Positions 18,481 through 26,088 of a DNA stretch of 50,573 nucleotides are shown here, in pieces. Source of the DNA: Gammaproteobacteria bacterium (GTDB taxonomy: Bacteria > Gemmatimonadota > Gemmatimonadetes > Longimicrobiales > Gaopeijiaceae); assembly GCA_009840525.1 (NCBI GenBank), contig VXNP01000016.1, positions 1 to 50,573 on the forward strand. Reading direction: 5' to 3'. The translations under genes were made by a program, and so were the position numbers. Under the pieces are notes generated by a model. The model was not told where the DNA came from. It did not search any database and saw only the letters and a list, made by a program, of their open reading frames with translations. Within the stretch, counting starts at the first letter, position 1, and the number at the start of each line of letters is the position of its first letter.

Positions 18481-18515
18481 AAAAAAGGTCCGCTGATCTG
18501 GAGGGATCATCCGGA
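18481..18515 (-). terminator. Rho-independent terminator between leuA and ilvC
   Basis: Read on the minus strand, TCCG and TGATC (18515-18505 with a two-base bulge) pair with GATCA and CGGA (18498-18489) around a six-base loop. Three bases later comes a run of six U (18486-18481). It lies ten bases after the leuA stop and about 55 before the ilvC start, so it can end the leuA transcript or act as a leader attenuator of ilvC-ilvD-leuC-leuD. Confidence 0.7.
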
Positions 18516-18524
18516 TGCGCCGAG

Positions 18525-19730
18525 CTACCTGTAGGCCCGGTCCGCCGATCTGCCCTGGACCCGCGACTCACCCTCCTCGCTCTTGATCCTGCGCAGGATC
18601 GAAAGCAGGGCTTCGTCGGTCACGTCGATGCGGCGCTCCGCGAGATCCGTGCAATAGCGGGACGCCTCGGCCATCTCCTCGTCAGTGAGGTCGTGCCCGA
18701 GCTTCTCGTAGCGGTGGCGCAGCGCGTGCCGCCCGGAGTGCTTGCCCAGCACGAGCTGGGTCGGAGGCGCGCCCACCGTCTCCGGGGTCATGATCTCGTA
18801 GGTGGCCCGGTCGCTCAGCATGCCGTGCTGGTGGATGCCCGCGGCGTGCGCGAACGCGTTGTCGCCCACGATCGCCTTGTTGGGCTGCGGCATGACACGG
18901 ATGGTCTCGCTCAGCAGGCGGCTCGTCGGATAGAGCTTCTCGGCGTTGACCTCGGTGAAGTGCTCGTTGATGTCGGCGCGCACCTTGAGCGCCATCACGA
19001 TCTCCTCGAGCGATGCGTTGCCCGCGCGCTCGCCGATGCCGTTGATGGTGCACTCGATCTGCCGCGCCCCGGCGTCGAGCCCGGCCAGGCTGTTGGCCAC
19101 CGCGAGCCCCAGGTCGTCGTGGCAGTGCACCGAGAGCACCACCTCGTCGCCCAGCCCTGGCACCCTGGCCACCAGCTCGCGCAGGGTGTCGCGGAACTCG
19201 GCCGGGAAGGTGTAGCCGACCGTGTCCGGGATGTTGACCGTGGTGGCGCCCGCCTCCACCGCCGCGGTGATGACCGCGCACAGGAAGTCGAGATCGGTGC
19301 GGGTAGCGTCCTCGGCGCTGAACTCCACGTCGTCGGTGAAGCGGCAGGCGCGCTCGACCGCCGCCGCCGCCCGCTCCAGGCACTCCTCGCGCCCGATGCC
19401 GAGCTTGCGCTCGAGATGGATGTCCGATGTCGCGATGAAGGTGTGGATGCGCGACCGGCGTGCTCCCTCCACCGCGTGCCCGGCCCGGTCGATGTCGCCC
19501 GCGGTGGCCCGCGCCAGCGCCGCAATGACCGGCTCCCGGATCTCGCGCGCGATGGTCCCGACCGCGTCGAAGTCGGTGTCGGAGGCGATCGGGAACCCCG
19601 CCTCGATCACATCCACGCCCAGCTCCTCGAGCTGGTGCGCCATGCGAAGCTTCTCGGACGGGGTCATGGTACAGCCCGGGGACTGTTCGCCGTCTCTCAG
19701 AGTGGTGTCGAAGACCGTGATCCTGGCCAT
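18525..19730 (-). CDS. leuA: 2-isopropylmalate synthase, short form without regulatory domain
   Basis: A 401-residue protein with the whole HMGL-like TIM barrel: [18 protein letters not shown], the [16 protein letters not shown] metal site, [20 protein letters not shown] and the linker motif [10 protein letters not shown] plus [12 protein letters not shown]. It condenses acetyl-CoA with 2-ketoisovalerate, the first step of leucine synthesis. Usual LeuA is 500 residues or more with a C-terminal leucine-binding domain; here the chain stops about 20 residues past the helical linker ([11 protein letters not shown]) and the following DNA is a terminator, not a broken continuation. It may therefore be insensitive to leucine. 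Homocitrate or citramalate synthase activity cannot be fully excluded, but the neighbours favour LeuA. A GAGGAG site precedes ATG 19730. Confidence 0.9.
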   Translation of the reverse strand: MARITVFDTTLRDGEQSPGCTMTPSEKLRMAHQLEELGVDVIEAGFPIASDTDFDAVGTIAREIREPVIAALARATAGDIDRAGHAVEGARRSRIHTFIATSDIHLERKLGIGREECLERAAAAVERACRFTDDVEFSAEDATRTDLDFLCAVITAAVEAGATTVNIPDTVGYTFPAEFRDTLRELVARVPGLGDEVVLSVHCHDDLGLAVANSLAGLDAGARQIECTINGIGERAGNASLEEIVMALKVRADINEHFTEVNAEKLYPTSRLLSETIRVMPQPNKAIVGDNAFAHAAGIHQHGMLSDRATYEIMTPETVGAPPTQLVLGKHSGRHALRHRYEKLGHDLTDEEMAEASRYCTDLAERRIDVTDEALLSILRRIKSEEGESRVQGRSADRAYR

Positions 19731-19854
19731 GTGTACTCCTCGGTAATCGGTACTGCCCGGGGGAATGGTAACAGCTTATGCCCGGGACAGGGGATGGCGA
19801 TCGCTTCCAGCCGGCATCGACCCCGCTACGCCGACTGCTCCGGTACGTGAGGGA

Positions 19855-20289
19855 TCAGTGCCAGTGCGTGAGGATGATCGCGAAAATCAGCAGCCGGACC
19901 AGGTCGAACCCGGAGTTGATGGCGACCAGCCCCCACTTCTTCCCTTCCCACGCGACCCGCCCCATCTGAAGCGGAAGGAAGAAGCCCAGCCAGGGCCAGA
20001 ACGCTCCGTTCCAGGCGTAGACCCAGGGCGCCTGATCGGGACCCACGCCCCACGCGGAGGGCCGCACCAGAGCGACGTAGTGGGCGAGCACGAACACGAG
20101 AAGGAATGAGCCCAGGGCATAGATGACCATGGCCTTGGCCATCCCTCCCTGGGCGTCTTCACCCTCCATCCCCATGTGCCGGGCCCAGGTCTTGCCGAAG
20201 AGCGGCCCGAACCACAGAAATCCAAGCGGCATCGCGACGACGACACAGACGAGGATGGCCAGATAGTTGACCGAGACCGTCGGTTCCAT
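19855..20289 (-). CDS. DUF1761-family membrane protein
   Basis: A 144-residue protein with four predicted helices: YLAILVCVVVAMPLGFLWFG, AMVIYALGSFLLVFVLAHYV, FWPWLGFFLPLQMGRVAW and GFDLVRLLIFAIILTHW. The opening WFGPLFGKTWARHMG segment and the whole layout match DUF1761. ATG 20289 was chosen over an upstream in-frame start at 20322, with a GAGG eight bases before it. Function unknown; no partner is suggested by context, as the neighbour YchF-like gene is divergent. Confidence 0.8.
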   Translation of the reverse strand: MEPTVSVNYLAILVCVVVAMPLGFLWFGPLFGKTWARHMGMEGEDAQGGMAKAMVIYALGSFLLVFVLAHYVALVRPSAWGVGPDQAPWVYAWNGAFWPWLGFFLPLQMGRVAWEGKKWGLVAINSGFDLVRLLIFAIILTHWH

Positions 20290-20331
20290 GCGGTGTCCCT
20301 CGCTCCTGCCTGTGCCCATCAATCGGTAGAA

Positions 20332-20367
20332 CCTTGCAAGGGATCACGCTTGCGCCGACTTCGCAAG
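20332..20367. promoter_or_regulatory. Two inverted repeats in a divergent intergenic region
   Basis: A perfect ten-base palindrome CCTTGCAAGG (20332-20341) is followed by CTTGCG (20349-20354) and its inverted copy CGCAAG (20362-20367). They lie between the divergent DUF1761 and YchF-like genes and share a TTGC/GCAA core, as operator half-sites often do. Regulator unknown. Confidence 0.35.
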
Positions 20368-20434
20368 GCTGGCAGGCAAGGAATGTCAGAAGCAGATTCC
20401 TTGACTCGGCCACGAGAATGGAGGGAACGACAGC

Positions 20435-21547
20435 GTGAAGGTTGGCCTGGTGGGCTTCCCGGGTTCGGGGAAGACGACCGTGTTCAATGCGATGACCGGT
20501 CAGGACGCACCGGTCGGATACGGAGGCGAGGTGCGCCGCGCCGTCGTGGACGTGCCCGATCCCCGGGTGGAGTGGCTCTCGGCCCTCTACCGGCCGAAGA
20601 AGACCACCTTCGCCAGCATCGTCTTCTGCGACATCCCCGGAGAACACGGTTCCGAACAGCGCGGGCTCTCGACCGCGGCGCTGCAGCAGGTGCGCGACCA
20701 GGACGCCCTCTGCCTCGTTCTGCGCGGCTTCGACAACCCGGCGCTCGAGCACGCCCCCGATCCCGCCGCCGAGCTCGAGGCGTTCCACGCCGAATGCGTC
20801 CTCGCCGATCTGGTGTTCGTCGAACGCTGGCTGGAGCGGGCGCGCAAGGAAGCGAAGCGCGGGCTCGAGGTGGCGGCCTTCGAACGCATGCAGGAGACGC
20901 TCGAGTCGGAACGGCCGCTGCGGGTGCTTCCCGAATCGGAGCTGGATCGTTCGCTCCTGCGCGGCTATTCGCTGGTCACCGACGCACCGCTGCTGGCCGT
21001 GCTCAACCGCGAGGAAGACGACGGGGGCGAGGCGTTGCCGGATGATCTGGCGGAGTCCCGCTCGGATGAACTCGACGCGCCGCTGCCGGAGGAACGGGAG
21101 GATCCGCTACCGGGTGAACTCAAGCAGGCGCTGGTCCGCATGGGCGCCGGGGGCATGTCGCTCTCGGCCAGCCTCGAGGCGGAGATCGCGATGCTCGAGC
21201 CGGCGGACCAGCGGGAGTTTCTGCGCGACATGGGGCTGGCCGAGCCCGCCCTCGACCGCTTCATTCGCGCGGCCTACCAACTGCAGGACCTGATGTCCTT
21301 CTTCACCGTGGCGGGGCCGGAAGTGCGAGCCTGGACCATCCGCGCGGGCACCGACGCGCGACGAGCCGCCGGGAAGATCCACTCGGACATGGAGCGCGGC
21401 TTCATCCGGGCGGAGGTCATCCCGTTCGATGTCCTGGAGGAATACGGATCGGAGCAGGCGGTGAAGGCGGCCGGGCGGCTGCGGGTGGAAGGCAGGGACT
21501 ACGTCGTGCAGGACGGGGATGTCCTGCGGGTGCTCTTTAACGTGTAG
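20435..21547 (+). CDS. YchF/OBG-like GTPase-family protein
   Basis: A 370-residue P-loop protein. G1 is GLVGFPGSGKTTVFNAMTG (residues 4-22), the DxxG region is CDIPGEHGSEQRGLS, and LLAVLNREE stands where YchF has NxxE, the motif behind its ATP preference. The C-terminal 90 residues (LQDLMSFFTVAGPEVRAWTI, TDARRAAGKIHSDMERGFIRAEVIPF, GRDYVVQDGDVLRVLFNV) are a clear DUF933/TGS domain as in YchF. A variable acidic insert replaces part of the helical domain. Housekeeping YchF is about 363 residues and more conserved, so this is likely a divergent paralogue. GTG 20435 has GGAGGG nine bases upstream. Confidence 0.85.
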   Translation: MKVGLVGFPGSGKTTVFNAMTGQDAPVGYGGEVRRAVVDVPDPRVEWLSALYRPKKTTFASIVFCDIPGEHGSEQRGLSTAALQQVRDQDALCLVLRGFDNPALEHAPDPAAELEAFHAECVLADLVFVERWLERARKEAKRGLEVAAFERMQETLESERPLRVLPESELDRSLLRGYSLVTDAPLLAVLNREEDDGGEALPDDLAESRSDELDAPLPEEREDPLPGELKQALVRMGAGGMSLSASLEAEIAMLEPADQREFLRDMGLAEPALDRFIRAAYQLQDLMSFFTVAGPEVRAWTIRAGTDARRAAGKIHSDMERGFIRAEVIPFDVLEEYGSEQAVKAAGRLRVEGRDYVVQDGDVLRVLFNV

Positions 21548-21581
21548 CAGAACGTCTGAAGCGAGGTCTCGAATACGTAAA

Positions 21582-22460
21582 ATGCGTAAAATATGTAACG
21601 CGTGTAGAGCGGGCGCGCGCCTCGTGAGGATCGCCCCGCAGGCCGCAGCGGCTTGGATGACCTCGCAGGCCGCAGCGGCTTGGATGACCTCGCAGGCCGC
21701 AGCGGCTTGGATGACCTCGCAGGCCGCGGCGTGGATGACCCCGGTGGCCGTGGCCGCGCGGATGGCTTCACTCGCGACGGCGGCGTGGACGGCCTCGCTG
21801 GCCGTGGCGGGCACGGCTGGCGCCCAGACGCCGTCGCGCGCCGAACTGCTCGGCATCGCGCGCGAGGTGGTGGAGGGGGCGGCGTTCGTGTCGCTGGCGA
21901 CGCTGGATGACGAGGGCTATCCGGCCGTGCGCGCCATGGACCCGCTTCCGCCGGACGACGACTGGGTGGTGCGGCTGGCCACCAACCCCGACAGCCGCAA
22001 GGTGGAGCAATTGCGCGCCCGACCCCGGGTGGCGCTCCACTACCTGGCCGACGACGTGCCCGCATACGTCACGCTCATCGGACGGGCACGCCTGGTGGAC
22101 GACCCGGAGATGAAGGCCCGTCACTGGAAGGAGTCGTGGACGCCGTTCTACCCGGACCGGGACCAGAGCGTGCTGCTCATCGAGGTGACGCCGATTCGGC
22201 TTGAGGTGGTATCCGAGGCGCACGGCGCGCCGGGCGACGCGGAAACCTGGCGGGCGCATGTGGTGGAGTTCGGATCCGGGGCGGGGAGCCGACACGGGGA
22301 CGAGGGACCAGGAAGACGTCCTTCGGAGCGATTCCTCGCCAACGGTCGGGGGGTCGTCAGGGCGATGGCCGTATCGCTTCGCCCGTCCGCTCGCGTCCGC
22401 CTATCTTGGGCCGCGGCGGCGCAACTTTCGCCCACGCGCCCGAACCTGCAGGCGAGATGA
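21582..22460 (+). CDS. Exported PNPOx-fold (pyridoxamine-phosphate-oxidase-like) protein
   Basis: A 292-residue protein. Residues about 20-80 are a long hydrophobic, small-residue segment built from nine-residue repeats (QAAAAWMTS and decayed copies) ending AVAGTAGAQT, which looks like an over-long signal peptide with an AxA cleavage site. Residues 85-230 carry the flavin-binding split barrel of general stress protein 26-like enzymes: GAAFVSLATLDDEGYPAVRAMDPLP, LATNPDSRKVEQLRARPRVALHYL and YVTLIGRARLVDDPEMK, ending in VTPIRLEVV. The last 50 residues are low-complexity. The start is uncertain: ATG 21582 or GTG 21624. The stop overlaps ATG 22457 near the DUF4328 gene. Confidence 0.7.
   Translation: MRKICNACRAGARLVRIAPQAAAAWMTSQAAAAWMTSQAAAAWMTSQAAAWMTPVAVAARMASLATAAWTASLAVAGTAGAQTPSRAELLGIAREVVEGAAFVSLATLDDEGYPAVRAMDPLPPDDDWVVRLATNPDSRKVEQLRARPRVALHYLADDVPAYVTLIGRARLVDDPEMKARHWKESWTPFYPDRDQSVLLIEVTPIRLEVVSEAHGAPGDAETWRAHVVEFGSGAGSRHGDEGPGRRPSERFLANGRGVVRAMAVSLRPSARVRLSWAAAAQLSPTRPNLQAR
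21638..21742 (+). repeat. 27-bp tandem repeat inside the signal region of the PNPOx-like gene
   Basis: Three identical 27-base units (21638-21664, 21665-21691, 21692-21718) are followed by a 24-base partial copy to 21742. Each unit encodes a nonapeptide with AAAAWMT, keeping frame. Degenerate nine-residue copies continue to about 21830. Confidence 0.95.
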
Positions 22461-22462
22461 GC

Positions 22463-23122
22463 ATGGAGAATCACTCGACCACTCCCGAACCAACCGAAGG
22501 CTTCAGGGATCCCACCGGGCTCATGAAGTGGACGCGGGGGTTTCTGTACGTCGGTATCGTTTCGTGCCTCCTGGGGATGTGGTCCAGTGCTCGTGACCTG
22601 CTGGGAGGCGGAGGCGAGGCTGATCTGGACATCGGACTGAGGGTGATCTTCTGGATCTTCACCGGGCTCCCGGTCCCGCTCATTACCGCAGTCCTGGTGC
22701 TCACCTGGATTCATCGGGTCAACCACAATGCCCGACAACTGGGCGCAGCCGGCATGCGCTTCACGCCGGGGTGGGCGGTGGGCTGGCACTTTGTGCCCAT
22801 CGCATGGTTCTGGAAGCCCTACCAGGCTATGACGGAGATATGGCGCGCTTCCCGGAACCCTGCCGACTGGCGTGGCAAACCGGTGTCCCCGCTGCTGCAC
22901 TGGTGGTGGTTCCTCTGGATCGTACCGACCTGGAGCCTCTTGATCGTGGATCTGGCGGCACGCCGCAACCTCGAGGAGACAGACGCGGAGAACGTGGAAG
23001 CGGCCGCTGAACTCGTGAGTTGGATCCTGGAGATTCCGCTGATTTTCGTGCTGCTCGCCATCATCGCAGCAGTCCACCGGATGCAGACCGAACATCACCG
23101 GGCACAGGTGGCGACGAGCTGA
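22463..23122 (+). CDS. DUF4328-family membrane protein (chromosomal copy)
   Basis: A 219-residue protein with about five helices. The core LVLTWIHRVNHNARQLGAAG, FTPGWAVGWHFVPIAWFWKP, YQAMTEIWRASRNP and PLLHWWWFLWIVPTW is the DUF4328 signature. Start ATG 22463 (MENHSTTPEPTEGF) was chosen because the related gene at 24729 starts at the same point; ATG 22457 is also possible. The two copies differ at 11 positions over 87 core residues, and base-level similarity runs from the start region to just past the stop. Function unknown. Confidence 0.8.
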   Translation: MENHSTTPEPTEGFRDPTGLMKWTRGFLYVGIVSCLLGMWSSARDLLGGGGEADLDIGLRVIFWIFTGLPVPLITAVLVLTWIHRVNHNARQLGAAGMRFTPGWAVGWHFVPIAWFWKPYQAMTEIWRASRNPADWRGKPVSPLLHWWWFLWIVPTWSLLIVDLAARRNLEETDAENVEAAAELVSWILEIPLIFVLLAIIAAVHRMQTEHHRAQVATS

Positions 23123-23229
23123 CCGCGGCCGGCGAGCGACGAGTATCCGACGCGACCGCGGGCGCGGCGCGTAACCGGTTCGAGGTGGGTTCAGACGGGG
23201 CCGGCACCCAGGCCCCCGAGACCGCGCCA

Positions 23230-23757
23230 TCATTCCAGAGATTCCTCCACGGCTTCCCGCGCCTCGGCCTCGATCTCCCACGGGATGGCTGAGTCACGGT
23301 AGAGCGCGGCCCCGTTCGAGAGCACGACGGTCTCGCCCCTCGACGGGGCGCCGGGATGCACCGATGGGACCGGGGCCAAATCCCTCCAGACTTGTCTCGG
23401 CGCATCGGCCAGCATCTTCCCGCTGCGCGTGAAGAACACCACCGTTCCGTCGGTTGCCACCGATGCCTTCACCCGCCCCTCGTGAACCGCGCGATGATGC
23501 CGCCGGCATAGCAACACTGTGTTCCCGAGGCTCGTTTCGCCCCCGTCGGCCCAGTGCTTCACGTGATGCGCCTCGGTGAACCGGCAGCCACATCCGGGGA
23601 ACCGGCATCCCCGGTCGCGCTCCTCCAGCGCCCGCCGGATGTGCGGAGGAATCGTCCGACCCGGTAATCCTGTAACTGATATAACAACAACATAGTACGG
23701 CGAACCTCGATCGGGTGTTATCACTATTGGTATCCCCACCCTGAGCCAAGAATCCAT
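23230..23757 (-). pseudogene. C-terminal HNH half of an interrupted DUF222/HNH endonuclease gene
   Basis: From 23655 downward the frame encodes RTIPPHIRRALEERD, then the HNH zinc/nuclease segment CRFPGCGCRFTEAHHVKHW, GNTVLLCRRHHRAVHEG and an acidic tail. This is the C-terminal part of DUF222 (13E12-type) proteins. Its N-terminal part lies at 27420-28718, in the same strand and frame, beyond the integrated element. The open frame runs 34 codons into the element, to ATG 23757, so a chimeric protein with element-encoded residues could still be made. The HNH residues themselves are intact. Confidence 0.85.
23641..23655. repeat. Attachment-site copy, left end
   Basis: GTGCGGAGGAATCGT, matching the right copy at 14 of 15 positions. 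On the minus strand it encodes T-I-P-P-H of the HNH protein. Confidence 0.8.
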
Positions 23758-23891
23758 TGGATCTCAAGAGAGGTCTGTGGACGAGTGCGAGGCCGACTCG
23801 AAGCTGTTCCCTTTGCCTCAGGGAATCGGACAGGACCGGGGTCGGAGTCGGCTTGCCCGGGTGATGGATCATCCAGTAAGATCCTCCCGCC

Positions 23892-24599
23892 ATGGGAAAG
23901 AACAAGCTGAAGGACAAAGAGCTGAGACCGTCGTGGAGGCGTTCGCTCCTCAGGGGCGCGTGCTTCGTCTTCTGCCTCTTGACCATCCGGGTGGTGGCCC
24001 TGCAGGCCTTTACCATCACCTCCGGATCCATGGAGCCCACGTTGCTGGCCGGGGACTTCGTGTGGGTCAACAAGGCTGCAATGGGCTCGCGAATCCCGTT
24101 CACCGACATTCGCATTCCCGGCTACTCCGAGCCCCGGAGAGGGGAGATCCTGGTATTCGATCCTCCGCACGAGGACGGGCTCATCGTCGTCAAGCGGCTC
24201 ATCGGCATGCCCGGCGACACGCTGGAAATGCGGGACAAGACCTTGTATCTGAACGGGCGGGCGCAGGACGAGCCATACGTGCTGCACACCGATGGGGAGC
24301 CCAATTACTCGGCAGCCGCGATGCTGTGGCACCAAGAGATCCTCGTTGGCGGTCCGAGGGAGGATTACCTGCCGACCCGCGACACATGGGGTCCACTCGC
24401 GATTCCCGACGGTCGGTACTTCATGCTCGGCGACCATCGCGACGAGAGTCTGGATTCACGCACTTGGGGACTTCTGGAGCGCTGGCGCTTCGAGGGGCGG
24501 ATCCTCGTCCGATACTTCTCCTACAACCGGGATTCCCACCGGCCATTCCCCTTCATCCGCGAGATACGCTGGAGCCGGATCGGAACCCGACCCAGGTAG
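23892..24599 (+). CDS. lepB: Signal peptidase I (element cargo)
   Basis: A 235-residue type I signal peptidase with one N-terminal helix (residues about 19-38). The catalytic Ser46 is in TSGSMEPTLLAGD and the general-base Lys101 in IVVKRLIGMPGD; the box E motif is GDHRDESLDSRTWG. It cuts signal peptides at the outer face of the inner membrane. All catalytic parts are present. It starts 130 bases inside the element and is followed by the DUF4328 gene on the same strand, 129 bases on. As cargo of a tiny element it is unusual: it may process specific exported proteins, or it may be a captured host copy. Confidence 0.9.
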   Translation: MGKNKLKDKELRPSWRRSLLRGACFVFCLLTIRVVALQAFTITSGSMEPTLLAGDFVWVNKAAMGSRIPFTDIRIPGYSEPRRGEILVFDPPHEDGLIVVKRLIGMPGDTLEMRDKTLYLNGRAQDEPYVLHTDGEPNYSAAAMLWHQEILVGGPREDYLPTRDTWGPLAIPDGRYFMLGDHRDESLDSRTWGLLERWRFEGRILVRYFSYNRDSHRPFPFIREIRWSRIGTRPR

Positions 24600-24728
24600 G
24601 CACGAGGGCAACGGGCTACCGTCAGTTTGGGGTTGAAGACTTCGCTCGCCCGATCGTAGCCGACTAGTTTTGGTAGCTAGTATGGGCACCTCTCTACGAC
24701 ACATACGAACCTCGGAAGCGAGGTAAGC

Positions 24729-25430
24729 ATGGAGAATCATTCGACTGCCCCCGAACCGACCGAGGGCTTCAGGGATCCGACCGCGCTGACGAGATGGACG
24801 CGGGGGTTTCTGTACGCCAGCATCGCCACGGCCCTCGTGCGCTTAGGGTCGGATGCCGCCAATCTGCTAGGAACCGAAGGCGTGGGAGAGTCGGCAGGAA
24901 CCGCGTTTGACCTCTTCTGGTTCCTGACGGGGGTGCCGATCTGGCTCATTACGGCGATCCTGGTGCTCACCTGGATTCATCGGGCCAATCACAACGCACG
25001 ACAACTGGGCGCAGCCGGCATGCACTTTACGCCGGGGTGGGCGGTGGGCTGGCACTTTGTGCCGATCGCGTGGTTCTGGAAGCCCTACCAGGCCATGACG
25101 GAGATCTGGCGCGCCTCCCGCAACCCTGCGGACTGGCGCGACGAACCGGTATCGCCGCTGCTTCGCTGGTGGTGGATCCTCTGGATCGTGCCGTTCTGGG
25201 GCGTCGTCATCGTGGAGTTGACGGTAGCCCGAACCCTCGCCGCGATGACTGGGCCCGGCTTGCTGCCCTTCACCGCGCCAGCTGTGGCGAGCCTGGAAGC
25301 AGCTGCAGCAGCTGCAGGGCTTGTGTACTGGATCCTGGAGATTCCGCTGATCCTTGTGCTTCTCGCCATCATCGGCGCCGTCCACCGGATGCAGAAGCAA
25401 CATCGCGCGAGGTGGGTGGCGGTGGGCTGA
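24729..25430 (+). CDS. DUF4328-family membrane protein (element copy)
   Basis: A 233-residue paralogue of the protein at 22463, with the same start (MENHSTAPEPTEGF), the same core (LVLTWIHRANHNARQLGAAG, GWHFVPIAWFWKPYQAMTEI) and a 14-residue longer Ala-rich segment before the last helix (AVASLEAAAAAAGLVYW). GAGG five bases before ATG supports the start. It lies within the element, downstream of lepB and on the same strand. Duplication between host and element is the simplest reading. Confidence 0.8.
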   Translation: MENHSTAPEPTEGFRDPTALTRWTRGFLYASIATALVRLGSDAANLLGTEGVGESAGTAFDLFWFLTGVPIWLITAILVLTWIHRANHNARQLGAAGMHFTPGWAVGWHFVPIAWFWKPYQAMTEIWRASRNPADWRDEPVSPLLRWWWILWIVPFWGVVIVELTVARTLAAMTGPGLLPFTAPAVASLEAAAAAAGLVYWILEIPLILVLLAIIGAVHRMQKQHRARWVAVG

Positions 25431-26088
25431 CCGCGGCCGACCGGGCTTCGCTGGGTTGGGAAGGGGGCTCGACCCCGGCGCAGGGACGGGCGGAGTCCGT
25501 CCCGGAGGCCGGGGGGACCGGCGCCGAAGCGGTGGCAACGCCAACCACGTCGTCCGCCGGTCCCGACGCAGGACCCGCTCGCGAAATCGACGGCCTCGAC
25601 CGGCGGTGATCGGTGGTCGGCGGGAGACCATCCGGCGACCGGTCGCCTGGACGTTCGGCCAGGCGGGAGGGGGGCGAACACCCCCAACCGCGAACGCTGC
25701 CGGAGCGGCGGTTTTCCGGGGGGATCGAAGGGGGGCGGAGCACCCCTCGCCAGAGCGCGAATGTTTTACATTGCGTAGGCTGGCTTACGACCAATAACGG
25801 TCGTCAGCCAGCCCTTGGGGACGCCGCCGAAAGCGCCTCTCGGAGCACCGTCCCGGACAGCGTCCACCGGGCCGTCGCCGGCAAGCTCCCCGGCCTCTTG
25901 GCCGACCGCCTCAAGGACGGCGGAGACGCAACCCCCAGCGCTCTCTGCCGAGCGGCCCGGTTCCGCCCTACCCGTACCCCTCGGAGACCGGCGATCGTCG
26001 ATCTCAGGCGATCCTGAGGCCCGAAGAATACCCGAAACGACCCCGTTGTGCCCCCGAAACGGCCTCCGAGCCCGGTCGCGGGCTCGGA
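25431..26088. other. Gene-free stretch of the element with GC-rich hairpins
   Basis: No frame here shows recognisable protein features; the open frames are Arg/Pro/Gly-rich shadows. The first 330 bases hold G-run/C-run inverted repeats (for example around 25670-25690 and 25728-25752). A short A/T-rich patch (25760-25777) precedes the strong hairpin at 25778-25813. It could hold a recombination directionality site, an origin or a small RNA; none is proven. Confidence 0.5.
25778..25813. repeat. 15-bp inverted repeat with six-base loop
   Basis: Arms GGCTGGCTTACGACC (25778-25792) and GGTCGTCAGCCAGCC (25799-25813) pair at 14 of 15 positions around AATAAC. No U-run follows on either strand, so it is not a standard terminator. 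It lies downstream of the integrase gene, between it and the cargo. Confidence 0.8.

Noticed and set aside
21638-21742. Tandem repeats resembling a CRISPR
   Set aside because: Units are contiguous without spacers, keep the reading frame of a gene, and no cas gene is near. The array at 28933 likewise has no unique, evenly sized spacers.
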